NCBI GenBank assembly: GCA_903877645.1
Contig: CAIRES010000042.1
Span: forward strand, 1 to 64,000
Length of the DNA: 64,000 nt
Reading direction: 5' to 3'
Origin: an uncultured Bacteroidota bacterium
GTDB lineage: Bacteria; Bacteroidota; Bacteroidia; Chitinophagales; Chitinophagaceae
Below are positions 1 to 8,669 of this stretch, piece by piece. The first letter of the stretch is position 1. Each line of letters opens with the position of its first letter. Below the pieces are notes generated by a model. It did not search any database. It was not told the origin of the DNA and saw only the letters and a list, made by a program, of their open reading frames with translations. The position numbers and the translations under genes were made by a program.

Positions 1-25
1 GATTAAATAAACTATATTTGTAACA

Positions 26-193
26 GTGAAACAACTAAATAACGCACTCATTTTTGGGATTAACTATGGTGGGTCAGTTTGGCGAGGAAAAGAGGGGTCA
101 CTTTACGCGGAATATCCAACTAACAGGCCACATGAAGCATTGAATAATCTAACCCCCAACGAATGGAAAAAACATTTAGAAACGAAAAAATAG
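26..193 (+). pseudogene. C-terminal remnant of an IS3-family transposase (integrase domain)
   Basis: Reading in the frame that stops at 191-193 gives an ending with the strings YPTNRPHEALNN and LTPNEWKKHLE. This looks like the conserved C-terminal 'RPHxALN..TP' tail of IS3-type (OrfB, DDE) transposases, which is known family knowledge. An in-frame stop at 8-10 means the rest of the domain is gone, and the upstream residues (NYGGSVWRGKEG) no longer resemble an intact integrase core. The GTG at 26 is only the first possible codon after that stop and is probably not used. It sits 7 bp from another broken gene, so I read it as debris of an insertion sequence in a decaying island. Confidence 0.5.
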
Positions 194-199
194 TCTAAT

Positions 200-640
200 T
201 TAGAGTTGTCCGATTAATGGGGTACTTACAGTACGAAAAGCAATCGCAAGAAATTCAAGAGCGACTTCCGCTGTGCGATTTACTGGCAGCACTTTACTTT
301 CCTTAAACCAATACCAGACATTAATTGGGTTAACTTGATGACGAACACAAAACTCTTCTAAATCATTATTACTCTGATACAGCGAAGAAAATTCAAGCTT
401 AATATGCTGTATTCTTTGTTCCTCAAATTTTTCGATTGTAAGCCCTTCTATGTGTGTTCGAACTGATTCATGCTCAATATTAGCGATTTCGAGAAATGCA
501 GTTCTTGCGTCCTCTAAAACAGGAAGATCGCCAATTGATTTGCCTTTTTGTCCCTCAATTTGCATCCGATCTTCTTCATTAAGGCTGTAAACATCTACCT
601 GTAGGGGGAACTTCCAAGTCCTTTTCCAGTGTCGCACCAT
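200..640 (-). pseudogene. Frameshifted fragment continuing the BREX-like reading frame
   Basis: This 146-codon frame overlaps the end of the BrxC-like fragment in another frame (shared DNA 579-640), as expected for a frameshift or deletion junction within older coding sequence. The protein is charged and helical, and its last third (VNPINVWYWFKESK, then VALEFLAIAF) looks like a small helical or DNA-contact segment. It may be the end of the BrxC-like gene or a fused piece of a neighbouring BREX methyltransferase (PglX); I cannot decide which. There is no credible start of its own: the first ATG (640) lies inside the upstream frame. Family assignment is a guess; that it is broken coding DNA is better supported. 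Confidence 0.35.
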
Positions 641-1721
641 CTACGAAGGTGTTCCTTATCCGGTATAATATCTCCTCCGCTGATTTTAAAGAATCACCTA
701 TGAAGTTGCCTTGATTGTCAAAAAACTGAAAGTCAGCAGACTGCCCGGTGAAATGAGAATAAAGCCTGCTGTTATTCGCTTCTTTGATTACCCTTTCCGC
801 AAGCGCATCGGACAACTGTGCTGTCAACCGCTTATTGTAGACATTTTGAATGACCTGCCGTTGCAATCCATTCAGGTTATTCTGCCAGTTATTTTTATCA
901 AGCTGCGCTACATTGTATAGATAAATAGAGTTGCCCTGTTCCAGCGTATGCTCTACTAGTTCTTTCAATCGTGTTTCCTTTACAGAGCGTTCCGATTGAA
1001 ATCCACGAACAATTACCCCTTCATCAGAGTTTGGATTGGTGTATTTTTCTTCGAGGTACTTGATGCGCTCTATTTCATCCAGCAGTTTGTCTATCTCTTT
1101 AAATTGCCTGCCATCTGGCATTAACCAGATAGTGTCTTTGTCATTTTGATACTGAGTTTTTATCTGCTCTATATCGGCGGTTCTGTCTTCGCTAATGTTG
1201 TATAAGCTTTTCAACCTCAATTTCAAATACTTCAGGCTTGGCGTAGTAAGTTCATCGTCATTATCTGAGGTTATGTAAAAATCGTACGTAGTACTATTAT
1301 CATTAATTCTACCTAACGACTTTATGAAATTAGAACTCTTAAACGCTGTAATCACCTGTTGCTTCTTCTTAAATACCTGAACAGAATATTGCAGCATTTC
1401 ATCCAGCAGTCTTTGTTCAATATCAGAAGTGATACGGTAAGTGCCATCAGAAGGTAATAGTATCTTATGGGCTACCAGCACGTCTAGCCCCTTCATAATT
1501 TCGCTTTGGGTTTTATGAAAGTCCTCCGGCGACTTAATAAAGGCTTTTACAATATTTGTCGGGGATGCAGTTACAGTTTCTGCCTCGGTCAGAAAATGAA
1601 TAGTCTCCAGTAAATGACGACCCGGCAAATTAATATGCTCCTGCTTGAATATTTTATCAGCATTGTCATACCGATTAACTAGTCGTGCCGGTGGTTGTGT
1701 GGAAGGTTTAGTTCGGAACAA
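579..1721 (-). pseudogene. Truncated BrxC/PglY-like (BREX P-loop protein) C-terminal fragment
   Basis: The 380-residue frame has no Walker A motif and begins abruptly where the recombinase remnant ends, so the N-terminal ATPase of a roughly 1200-residue BrxC would be missing. Features recalled from the C-terminal half of BrxC are present: a helical region with 'DTIWLMPD' (res. about 200), a 'SADFQFFDNQGNFIGDSL' segment and, at the end, 'LEKDLEVPPTG', resembling the conserved '(F)EAPPYGW' of BrxC. The frame then breaks and continues in the overlapping fragment. In intact BREX loci BrxC is an ATPase acting with PglX, PglZ and BrxL in phage exclusion. None of those is intact here, so function is lost. 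Confidence 0.45.
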
Positions 1722-2003
1722 CAGGTAATCAACAAGGAACTGTCAAAACTAAGCACTGGTATTTCGAACCCTATGGAAACGGTAGACGGAGCCATTGGAT
1801 TATCAGTAAGACTGGCTACAGAGTGGCTTTCCAGCGATATTGACCGGAAAGAAAAGCTTCAAAAACTGATGTTTCCCGACGGGATTGTGTATGATAAGAA
1901 AAATGGGGTATTTCGAACCGACAGAGTAAATTCTGTTTTCGAGCTAATCGCAAGCCTGACAAGTGATATAGACGAAAATAAAAAGAGACAAACAGGGGGT
2001 TAA
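1695..2003 (+). pseudogene. C-terminal remnant of a serine site-specific recombinase
   Basis: Residues from about 25 onward (ATEWLSSDIDRKEKLQKL, MFPDGIVYDKKNGVFRT, VNSVFELIASL) match the known ending of Bacteroidota 'recombinase family' serine recombinases, where a helical stretch precedes 'FPxGIxYxKKNxxYRT..VNxxF'. The catalytic resolvase domain and zinc-ribbon region are absent, and the first 15-20 residues are probably not recombinase. The last five codons lie inside the terminator of the neighbouring tRNA-Leu gene, so the recombinase end abuts the tRNA as it would at a tRNA-targeted integration site. Probably the scar of the element that delivered the BREX-like genes. Confidence 0.6.
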
Positions 2004-2017
2004 TTCCTGTTTGTCTC
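1974..2017 (-). terminator. Rho-independent terminator of tRNA-Leu
   Basis: A perfect 12-bp inverted repeat (GAGACAAACAGG at 1985-1996, CCTGTTTGTCTC at 2006-2017) with a 9-nt loop is followed, on the minus strand, by TTTTTATTTT. It starts 7 bp beyond the tRNA 3' end and points away from the tRNA. The stop codon and last codons of the recombinase remnant, on the other strand, lie in it. Confidence 0.85.
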
Positions 2018-2023
2018 CTTCTG

Positions 2024-2105
2024 TGCGGGCGGAGGGACTCGAACCCCCAAGCCTCACAGCACTAGATCCTAAGTCTAGCGTGTCTACCAATTTCACCACG
2101 CCCGC
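2024..2105 (-). tRNA. tRNA-Leu (anticodon UAG)
   Basis: On the minus strand the 7-bp acceptor stem is GCGGGCG/CGCCCGC, followed by a D arm (GTGAAATTGGTAGACAC), an anticodon stem CTAGA/TCTAG around the loop CTTAGGA (anticodon UAG at loop positions 3-5), a long class II variable arm (TGCTGTGAGGCTT) and a T arm with GTTCGAGTC. The long variable arm and UAG identify leucine, reading CUA and other CUN codons. CCA is not encoded. It borders a decayed island. Confidence 0.95.
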
Positions 2106-2282
2106 ATTTTGATTTTGGGATGGCAAAGGTAGCAAAAAAAACTATTCGCCCATCTTATCTGCTTGTCTAAATCAGCGGCCAAGCCGCAAAAGCACCAAAT
2201 TTCCCTCATGGGATATGCTTTTCATGAATTTGGCACACAGTTTGCAGCAATTTAATCTGCATCACTTTTAAAAATATCCCAT

Positions 2283-2615
2283 ATGCGTTTCTTAAAAGCT
2301 ACTTCCCTCATCTTGCTGCTTGCTGTCGGCGCTTTATCGTCCTGCACCAAAGGCAAAACTACCAGCAGCACTACTCATATCAGCGGCGACGCGCTCACCG
2401 CCACCGGCACTTTACAACGGCAGGGCATCACTACCTACCAGTATGCCTCATATATACTCGTTGTCAGTTCATCCGAAGAGTATGTATTGGAGAGCACGGC
2501 AGTGGCCATCGACTCGTTTGTGGGTCGACACGTCATGATCACGGCCACTAATACCCATTACCAGGTAGAGGATGGCCCCGTTATGTACAATGTAACAGCT
2601 ATTGCCGCGGATTAA
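2283..2615 (+). CDS. Small secreted lipoprotein, probable OB-fold
   Basis: A 110-residue protein with a lipoprotein signal: MRFLKA, a hydrophobic core (LILLLAVGAL), then the lipobox SSC with Cys21. The mature part reads GDALTATGTLQRQGITTYQYASYIL, ending FVGRHVMITATNT and GPVMYNVTAI, all beta-strands. The pattern of a 'TGTL' strand followed by 'FVGxxVxI.G' near the end recalls short OB-fold-like lipoproteins of Bacteroidota, but I cannot name a function. It is probably anchored in the outer membrane. It ends 5 bp from the 3' end of the convergent mgtE gene. Confidence 0.75.
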   Translation: MRFLKATSLILLLAVGALSSCTKGKTTSSTTHISGDALTATGTLQRQGITTYQYASYILVVSSSEEYVLESTAVAIDSFVGRHVMITATNTHYQVEDGPVMYNVTAIAAD

Positions 2616-2619
2616 TCCT

Positions 2620-4035
2620 TTACAGGTGAAGCACCATGGCCGCCACCGTAAAGTAGATGATCAACCCGGTAACGTCCACCAGTGTAGCCACAAATGGCGC
2701 AGATGACGTGGCTGGGTCAAGTCTTAGTTTTTTAAGGATAATAGGTATCATGGAGCCGCTGAGTGTGCCCCACATCACAATGCCTACCAGCGACAAAGAA
2801 ACGGTCAATCCTACCAGCAGCCAGCTGCCCGGTATGCCGCCAACCGGGATACCGCCACCTTTTAGAACTTCTCCCTTGATATTGTAATTCCAGATGTGCA
2901 ATTGCTGCCACGCGGCAATGCGTATAAAGCCAATGGTACCTAGTATGATACCCAGCGTAAGCCCTGAAAATATTTCGCGCCGCATCACATACCACCAGTC
3001 GCGCGGCGAAAGCTCTTTCAGCGCCATCGCACGGATGATGAGTGTGGCTGCCTGCGAGCCGCTATTGCCCCCGCTGCTCATGATCAGCGGTACAAACATG
3101 GTCAGCACCAATACTCTGTCCAGCTCACTCTGAAAATGCTGCATAGCCGTGGCCGTCAGCATTTCACTAAGAAACAAGATAATGAGCCAGCCGGCGCGCT
3201 TTTGTATCAGCGTCACAAAGCCGGTCTTTACATACGGCAGATCCAGTGATTCCAAACCACCGAACTGCTGCATATCCTTAGTGTCTTTTTCTTCAGCCTC
3301 ATCTATCACATCATCCACCGTTACCACGCCCATCACCACATTATTGCTGTTGGTTACCGGCAAAGCCACACGGTCGTATTCCTTAAATTTCTGGATGGCA
3401 TCTTCAATGCTGTCCTGTATATCCAGCTTCACATAAAAGCCGTCCATGATGTCCTCTATCGTCTTGCTGTGCTCGTTGAGTACCAGCCTGCGAATAGGTA
3501 TATCGTCTACCAGCTTGCCGTTGCTGTCTATCACGAATATCACGTTGGCGGCAGGGGTATCGGTATAGAAGCGGCGCAGGTGCTCTATGGCCTGCCCTAT
3601 GGTCCACTCCTTGCGCACTGTGGTAAAGTTAGTATTGATCAGGCGGGCCACGCTCTGCTCCGGGTAGCCCAGCAGGTCGTAGGTAGCCAGCCGGTTCTTG
3701 TCATTGAGCAGGTTCAGGTATTCGGTTACCTCTATGCCGTCGAGCATATCAAAGAAAGCGATACGGTCGTTCGATTCGAGGCTGTTGAGTATGTTGGATA
3801 TATGCTGGCGGGGCAGTTCTTCTATAATGCCCATCTGCAATGCATGATCCAGGAAAGAAAATATCTTTATCTGTATCGCTTCGGGTAATGCAAGAAAGGT
3901 ATTGATGGCGTATTCCTCGGGTAGTGAGCCTAACAGCTTACCTACCTCGGCCGGATAATCTTCATCCTTGCTGTGGTGGAGCAACTCGCTGAGGTCGCCT
4001 TCCAGAATTTTCTCCCTCAGATCCTGAACCAGCAT
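2620..4035 (-). CDS. mgtE: MgtE-type magnesium transporter
   Basis: MgtE is a gated Mg2+ channel in the inner membrane. Domains in order: a helical N domain (MLVQDLREKILEGDL to about res. 130) with repeated short helices, two CBS domains (about 130-255; 'VALPVTNSNNVVMGVVTVDDV'), a connecting helix, and five membrane segments (about 285-470) with the pore-lining MSSGGNSGSQAATL and the closing 'DVTGLIIYFTVAAMVL'. I start it at the ATG at 4035, not 29 codons further out: the upstream extension is not MgtE-like and overlaps a -7 promoter box (4124-4131). The N-domain and CBS regions are known to close the pore when cytosolic Mg2+ is high. Confidence 0.93.
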   Translation of the reverse strand: MLVQDLREKILEGDLSELLHHSKDEDYPAEVGKLLGSLPEEYAINTFLALPEAIQIKIFSFLDHALQMGIIEELPRQHISNILNSLESNDRIAFFDMLDGIEVTEYLNLLNDKNRLATYDLLGYPEQSVARLINTNFTTVRKEWTIGQAIEHLRRFYTDTPAANVIFVIDSNGKLVDDIPIRRLVLNEHSKTIEDIMDGFYVKLDIQDSIEDAIQKFKEYDRVALPVTNSNNVVMGVVTVDDVIDEAEEKDTKDMQQFGGLESLDLPYVKTGFVTLIQKRAGWLIILFLSEMLTATAMQHFQSELDRVLVLTMFVPLIMSSGGNSGSQAATLIIRAMALKELSPRDWWYVMRREIFSGLTLGIILGTIGFIRIAAWQQLHIWNYNIKGEVLKGGGIPVGGIPGSWLLVGLTVSLSLVGIVMWGTLSGSMIPIILKKLRLDPATSSAPFVATLVDVTGLIIYFTVAAMVLHL

Positions 4036-4123
4036 TGTCGCCCATATTTTAATGATTTGGAAATAGGATAAGAACCAATGGGAAAACGGGCAAAATAAAC
4101 CTGCCGACCTTCCAAAAGGCACG

Positions 4124-4131
4124 CAAAGTTA
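4124..4131 (-). promoter_or_regulatory. Bacteroidota -7 box (TAACTTTG) for mgtE
   Basis: On the minus strand TAACTTTG matches the Bacteroidota TAnnTTTG element, 88 bp upstream of the chosen mgtE ATG. Its position within the longer open frame argues against the longer start. Confidence 0.5.
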
Positions 4132-4335
4132 ACCTTATTTTCCTTTGAGTAAAGATTTTATTTGCAGGCGATATTAATTATTTATTAATGATCGGAACAT
4201 CCGATTGCCGTCATAAACATCCTTACGAAACCTACTTTAAAATATCCTCAAAATCGAGAATATATTGCCGGTAACTATTAATTTCCCTTATACCCTTATT
4301 AACGTTTTAGCCATTTAACCAATTCCCTAATCCCC

Positions 4336-4343
4336 TACCTTTG
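4336..4343 (+). promoter_or_regulatory. -7 box (TACCTTTG), nearly leaderless
   Basis: TACCTTTG matches TAnnTTTG exactly and lies only 4 bp before the ATG at 4348, so the transcript would have almost no 5' leader. The region 4132-4335 is AT-rich and I see no riboswitch in it. Confidence 0.55.
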
Positions 4344-4347
4344 CACC

Positions 4348-5361
4348 ATGAACACCGAAGCAAAACTCAGAAAATTACTCGACGACCGCATCCTCATCAT
4401 TGATGGCGCCATGGGCACCATGATACAGCGTTTCAGGCTGGAGGAAAAAGACTACCGCGGCGAGCGCTTCAAAGACTGGCATTCTGATGTCAAAGGAAAT
4501 AACGATCTGCTGTGCCTCACCCAGCCGCAAATAATAAAAGAGATACACCAGCAATACCTGCAGGCCGGTGCCAACATACTCGAAACAAATACCTTCAACT
4601 CGCAAGCCATCTCTCTTGCCGATTACGACATGACACCACTGGCCTATGAGATCAATGTGGCTGCCGCAAAAATTGCAAAAGAAGCCATCACCGAATTACA
4701 ATTGTCGCCCAACGAATATTTTGTAGCCGGTGCTATAGGACCTATGAATAAAACATTGTCGCTATCTCCTGATGTCAATAACCCGGGCTACCGCGCTGTT
4801 ACTTTTGATGAAGTGGCTGATGCCTACTACGAGCAGATCAGCGGCCTCGTAGATGGCGGCGTAGACCTTTTACTGATAGAGACCATCTTTGATACTTTGA
4901 ATGCAAAAGCAGCTATCTACGCTGTCAATAAATACTTCAGAGATACTAAGAAAGAAAAACTGCCTGTGATGATCTCCGGCACTATAACCGATGCATCCGG
5001 CCGTACACTCAGCGGGCAAACACTGGAGGCATTCTACATCTCTGTGATGCACGCCAACCCATTGAGCATTGGCCTTAACTGCGCACTCGGTGCCGACCAG
5101 ATGCGCCCACATATCGAAGAGCTGTCGCAGATCGCTGCATGCTACGTAAGCTCTTACCCCAATGCCGGACTACCAAACGCCATGGGCGAATATGACGAGA
5201 GCCCCGAGCATACCGCATCAGTAATAGCAGAGTGGGCCAAAGAAGGCTGGGTGAACCTGGTAGGCGGCTGCTGCGGCACCACGCCACAGCATATAGCTGC
5301 CATAGCTGCCGCCATGAAAAAATTTGAACCAAGGAAATTGCCCGAATTAGTGGCTATGTAA
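4348..5361 (+). CDS. Homocysteine S-methyltransferase module of split methionine synthase
   Basis: Corresponds to the N-terminal (homocysteine-binding, TIM-barrel) module of cobalamin-dependent methionine synthase Met[14 protein letters not shown] near the start, [15 protein letters not shown] (about 80), and the three zinc/homocysteine-binding cysteines in GLNCALG (about 244) and GGCCGT (about 310). At 337 residues it ends right after the module. The folate, cobalamin and activation domains of a 1200-residue MetH do not follow: the next gene is on the other strand. Bacteroidota often carry this module as a separate protein, so the partner is probably elsewhere. A free-standing betaine- or S-methylmethionine-type methyltransferase is the alternative. 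Confidence 0.85.
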   Translation: MNTEAKLRKLLDDRILIIDGAMGTMIQRFRLEEKDYRGERFKDWHSDVKGNNDLLCLTQPQIIKEIHQQYLQAGANILETNTFNSQAISLADYDMTPLAYEINVAAAKIAKEAITELQLSPNEYFVAGAIGPMNKTLSLSPDVNNPGYRAVTFDEVADAYYEQISGLVDGGVDLLLIETIFDTLNAKAAIYAVNKYFRDTKKEKLPVMISGTITDASGRTLSGQTLEAFYISVMHANPLSIGLNCALGADQMRPHIEELSQIAACYVSSYPNAGLPNAMGEYDESPEHTASVIAEWAKEGWVNLVGGCCGTTPQHIAAIAAAMKKFEPRKLPELVAM

Positions 5362-5368
5362 CCGCTGG

Positions 5369-6076
5369 CTAATTAAGCGGCGCATTATAATTGAACTTGA
5401 AGCCGATGCCATGTATGGTCTGTAGCTTGGCAACGTTTTGCGAGCGCAGGTACTTCCTTACTTTGGTAATGAATACATCCATGCTCCTGCCAAGGAAGTA
5501 ATCATCCTTGCCCCATACATTCATCAGTATCTCATCGCGCTTTAGCACACGGTTGGCATTCATGCACAGGTAGCGTACGAGGTCTGCTTCGCGCTGCGTG
5601 AGCTGATGCTCTACTTTATCGTTGCCGAGTGTGAGGTTGGTATAATCAAAATTAAGATCGCCTATCTGGAAGACCATTGGCTGCGCTTCAGCCTTCTTCT
5701 TCGTCCTTTTCAGAAACACCTGTACGCGCAATAGCAACTCCTGCAGGTTATACGGTTTGGTGATGTAATCATCAGCGCCCGTTTCAAAACCTGCTATCTT
5801 ATCATTGTCCATGTTCTTTGACGAGAGCAGGATAATGGGGATGTGTTCATTCTTTTTACGGATGCTGTTGGCCAGCTCCATGCCGTCTTTTTTACCGGGC
5901 AGCAATATATCCAGCAGGCAGATGTCGTAGATGTTTTTCATGAACTGGTGCCATGCCGCATCGCCATCTGTGCAATGGGTCACATCAAAGTCCTGCTTCT
6001 GCAGGAAGTCCTTTACTACATACCCCAACACTGGGTCATCTTCCACTAATAATACTTTGACTTTCGGGCTCGGCAT
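5369..6076 (-). CDS. OmpR/PhoB-family response regulator, orphan
   Basis: A two-domain DNA-binding response regulator. The receiver domain (about 5-120) has the acidic pocket EDD (12-14), phospho-acceptor Asp56 in LLDILLP and the conserved Lys107 in YITKPYN. The C-terminal winged helix (about 135-230) has [12 protein letters not shown], '[23 protein letters not shown]' and a closing 'IHGIGFKF', the OmpR hallmark. No histidine kinase gene is adjacent, so its partner must be encoded elsewhere. It is convergent with the methyltransferase gene (7-bp gap). A consensus -7 box lies just upstream. The target genes cannot be told from sequence. Confidence 0.9.
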   Translation of the reverse strand: MPSPKVKVLLVEDDPVLGYVVKDFLQKQDFDVTHCTDGDAAWHQFMKNIYDICLLDILLPGKKDGMELANSIRKKNEHIPIILLSSKNMDNDKIAGFETGADDYITKPYNLQELLLRVQVFLKRTKKKAEAQPMVFQIGDLNFDYTNLTLGNDKVEHQLTQREADLVRYLCMNANRVLKRDEILMNVWGKDDYFLGRSMDVFITKVRKYLRSQNVAKLQTIHGIGFKFNYNAPLN

Positions 6077-6090
6077 AAGATATGATAAGA

Positions 6091-6098
6091 CAAATATA
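6091..6098 (-). promoter_or_regulatory. -7 box (TATATTTG) for the response regulator
   Basis: Minus-strand TATATTTG, a perfect TAnnTTTG match, 14 bp before the ATG at 6076. Confidence 0.55.
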
Positions 6099-6179
6099 AT
6101 AGTTATTCGTGCTAATATACTATATCTGTTTTCAATTTACTAATAAATGGCTACATATAATATTTGTAAATGCACTGTT

Positions 6180-6785
6180 TTATTTAATCCTATCAGGATT
6201 CGACGTAATAAACGATTCCCATGTAGCCTTGCTTTTCTTTGTTTTTACCACCGGTGCCGCATGTGTTTTTCTTATTTCTGCTGTCTTTCCCTGGTAGTGG
6301 TGGCACAGCGCTACAGCCACCGCATCAGTGGCATCCATAAACCGAACATCCTCTACAATACCCAGCGTATGCCGCAGCATCGTCAGCACTTGCTCCTTAG
6401 TAGCATTGCCCCTGCCGGTTATCGATTGCTTTACTTTGCGGGGGGCGTATTCCACAGCATGTAAGCCGGTCATCATGGCCGCAGCTATGGCCACGCCTTG
6501 CGCCCGCCCCAGCTTCAGCATACTTTGCACATTCTTCCCGAAAAAGGGAGCCTCTATCGCTACCGCCACAGGTTGGTGTACTTTGATCAGGCTTTCCATC
6601 TTTTTAAAGATCAGGTGCAGCCGTTCCGCATGATCTTTGTGTTTCGAAAGCTGCAATACACCCATTTCTATCAGTGATACCTTACTTTTGTTTACAGAGA
6701 TCAGGCCATAGCCCATTACCAGCGTACCCGGGTCTATACCCAGTATGATCTGTGCCGATGGGTCACTTTGAAGACTGTCTTTCAA
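6180..6785 (-). CDS. ruvC: RuvC, Holliday-junction resolvase
   Basis: RuvC cuts Holliday junctions with RuvAB. The RNase H-like core is clear: first Asp in IILGIDPGT, Glu in AIEAPFFGKN, and the last acidic pair in FMDATDAVAVALCHHY; TGRGNATKEQV is the DNA-contact loop. The longest frame starts at an ATG at 6821, but a perfect -7 box (6810-6817) lies downstream of that ATG, so I favour the in-frame TTG at 6785. Either choice leaves a short N-terminal tail before ILGIDPG compared with most RuvC proteins. About 25 basic residues after the catalytic domain are a lineage-specific tail. ruvB lies 8 kb away in this window and no ruvA is seen. Confidence 0.92.
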   Translation of the reverse strand: MKDSLQSDPSAQIILGIDPGTLVMGYGLISVNKSKVSLIEMGVLQLSKHKDHAERLHLIFKKMESLIKVHQPVAVAIEAPFFGKNVQSMLKLGRAQGVAIAAAMMTGLHAVEYAPRKVKQSITGRGNATKEQVLTMLRHTLGIVEDVRFMDATDAVAVALCHHYQGKTAEIRKTHAAPVVKTKKSKATWESFITSNPDRIK

Positions 6786-6804
6786 TGAATGAGAAATTAA
6801 AGAG

Positions 6805-7746
6805 GTGAACAAAAGTACCAAAATATGGCTTAACTATACTTTAGGCGGAGCTATATCGCTCATCCTGCTCTGGAGCATCTATGGGCAGGTCACAAAGCAG
6901 CTTGCAGGTATTGATGGCAGTGTGTGGCAACATACAGGCCCTGTTTCTTACCTTATTTGCTGCATCGCCCTAATGTTTGCCAATACCTCTCTCGAAGGAT
7001 ATAAATGGCACCTGCTCACCCGTTCTGTAGAGCCGCTCCCCTATTGGCGCACGTTTTCCAGCTACCTCGCAGGGGTGGCATTCTCCATCATCACACCCAA
7101 CCGCATTGGCGAATATCCCGGGCGTATCCTCTACCTCGGCCGCAGCAATACTTTCCGGTACATCAATGTAGCCATACTCGGCAGCATAGCACAGCTATCC
7201 GCGGTTTACCTTTTTGGCCTCGCAGGGCTTATTTATTACAACATCCTTTTCCCGGCGCTGGCTGCCAAATTTGCTTTAGGGCTTTGCGCAGTTGTTAATG
7301 TTTTCCTCTTTTTGCTGTACTGGCGCTTTGAATCTATATTACCTTCTTTTGAGCGTTATAAATGGCTCAGGAGGTTTATTGTATACAGCAAACTGCTTAA
7401 CCGCATCACCACACGGGAGCTGATAAGGGTACTTTTCATCTCTTTCCTGAGGTTTGTCATTTTTACGGCACAGTATTTGTTTTTACTCAGGTGGATGAAT
7501 GTGCAACTACCGCTTGTCGAAGGTTTTTGTATGGGGGCCTTGTTCTTTTGGGTCATGGCAGTGATCCCATCCATTGCACTTACCGAACTGGGCATCAGGG
7601 GCAGCGTGAGCATATACATCTTCAGGCATTTCTCAGCCGATACCATTGGTATCCTTGCTGCTACTGCCGGTATTTGGGTACTTAATCTCATAATCCCGTC
7701 AATAATTGGCAGTATATTAATTTTAAGAATGAGGTTATTACGATAA
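6805..7746 (+). CDS. Lysylphosphatidylglycerol synthetase TM-region / flippase-like membrane protein (UPF0104)
   Basis: A 313-residue inner-membrane protein with about eight hydrophobic segments. It has the family's typical pieces: NTSLEGYKWHLLTR after TM2, SYLAGVAFSIITPNRIGEYPGR (the conserved 'TPxxxGE..R' loop) and a late 'ALFFWVMAVIPSIALTELGIRGSV' segment. Relatives (YbhN, AglD, the N-terminal half of MprF) flip or support transfer of lipid-linked molecules; no substrate can be inferred. It starts at GTG (6805), inside the divergent ruvC 5' region. No MprF catalytic domain follows. Confidence 0.8.
   Translation: MNKSTKIWLNYTLGGAISLILLWSIYGQVTKQLAGIDGSVWQHTGPVSYLICCIALMFANTSLEGYKWHLLTRSVEPLPYWRTFSSYLAGVAFSIITPNRIGEYPGRILYLGRSNTFRYINVAILGSIAQLSAVYLFGLAGLIYYNILFPALAAKFALGLCAVVNVFLFLLYWRFESILPSFERYKWLRRFIVYSKLLNRITTRELIRVLFISFLRFVIFTAQYLFLLRWMNVQLPLVEGFCMGALFFWVMAVIPSIALTELGIRGSVSIYIFRHFSADTIGILAATAGIWVLNLIIPSIIGSILILRMRLLR
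6810..6817 (-). promoter_or_regulatory. -7 box (TACTTTTG) for ruvC
   Basis: Minus-strand TACTTTTG, matching TAnnTTTG. It overlaps the 5' end of the divergent flippase-like gene and decides against the ruvC ATG at 6821. Confidence 0.5.
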
Positions 7747-7780
7747 ATATTCATGATTTTTGATAAACGAAAACGGTAAA

Positions 7781-8584
7781 ATGTACGGTCTCAGACAATT
7801 AGCAGTTATTATTCTTTTACTGGCTGTTTCGCTCAATGCTGGCGCACAGGATGACTTTTGCTCCCCACACAACACCAGCTTTAAAGATGGCGAACGCCTT
7901 ACCTTCAGGGTATACTACAATATGAGTTTTGTTTGGGTCAATGCCGGCAATGTCAATTTCTCCACCAAACTCGAAGACGTGAATGGCCATAAGGCATACC
8001 ACATCACCGGCGACGGCAAAACTGCTAAATCTTATGAATGGTTCTTCAAGGTCAAGGATAGGTATGAAACGTACATAGATAAAGAAACCATGCTCCCCGA
8101 CCGCTTTGTACGCAATGTAAGTGAAGGCGGCACTAAGATCAACCAGGATGTCGCCTTTAATCACAAAAAAGACGAAGCCATCTCTAATAAGAAATCATAC
8201 ACCATCCCAAAATGCACCCAGGATGTGCTTTCAGCAATATACTACGCCCGCAACATCGATTATAATAAACACAAGCCCGGCGATAAGATCCCTTTTAACC
8301 TGTTTTTGGATGACAAGGTCTATAACCTCTACATAAAGTATATGGGCAAAGAGCAGATCACCACCAAAATGGGCACTTTTAATGCGATCAAAATAGTACC
8401 CCTGCTCATAGAAGGCACCATCTTCAAAGGTGGCGACAAAATGACTGTTTGGGTATCGGATGATGACAACCATCTGCCTCTCCGGGTGGATAGCCCCATA
8501 TTGGTAGGCAGCATTAAAGTGGACCTGATTGATTGCAGCAACCTCCGCAGCCCTTTTACCTCGATGGCCAACAAGGATAATTGA
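7781..8584 (+). CDS. DUF3108-domain exported protein
   Basis: Signal peptide MYGLRQLAVIILLLAVSLNAGAQ, then a DUF3108-like beta-rich domain: FKDGERLTFRVYYNMSFVWVNAGNVNF, GDGKTAKSYEWFFKVKDRYETYID and a late 'VWVSDDDNHLPLRVDSPILVGSIKVDL'. In Bacteroidota this family consists of periplasmic or outer-membrane-associated proteins of unknown role. I start at ATG 7781, which gives a clean signal peptide; the longer frame begins at TTG 7760. It follows the flippase-like gene by 34 bp on the same strand and may be co-transcribed, suggesting a cell-envelope role (inference). Confidence 0.8.
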   Translation: MYGLRQLAVIILLLAVSLNAGAQDDFCSPHNTSFKDGERLTFRVYYNMSFVWVNAGNVNFSTKLEDVNGHKAYHITGDGKTAKSYEWFFKVKDRYETYIDKETMLPDRFVRNVSEGGTKINQDVAFNHKKDEAISNKKSYTIPKCTQDVLSAIYYARNIDYNKHKPGDKIPFNLFLDDKVYNLYIKYMGKEQITTKMGTFNAIKIVPLLIEGTIFKGGDKMTVWVSDDDNHLPLRVDSPILVGSIKVDLIDCSNLRSPFTSMANKDN

Positions 8585-8669
8585 TCATTTCCTATATAAA
8601 TGCCGCTATATTTCTGTGGGTATCGCTTTTTTTTATCTTTACACCCTTATCAAAGTTAATTAGTTCCGT

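Noticed and set aside
4132-4347. SAM or cobalamin riboswitch upstream of the methionine-synthase module
   Set aside because: The -7 box lies 4 bp before the ATG, leaving no transcribed leader for a riboswitch, and no conserved core was seen.
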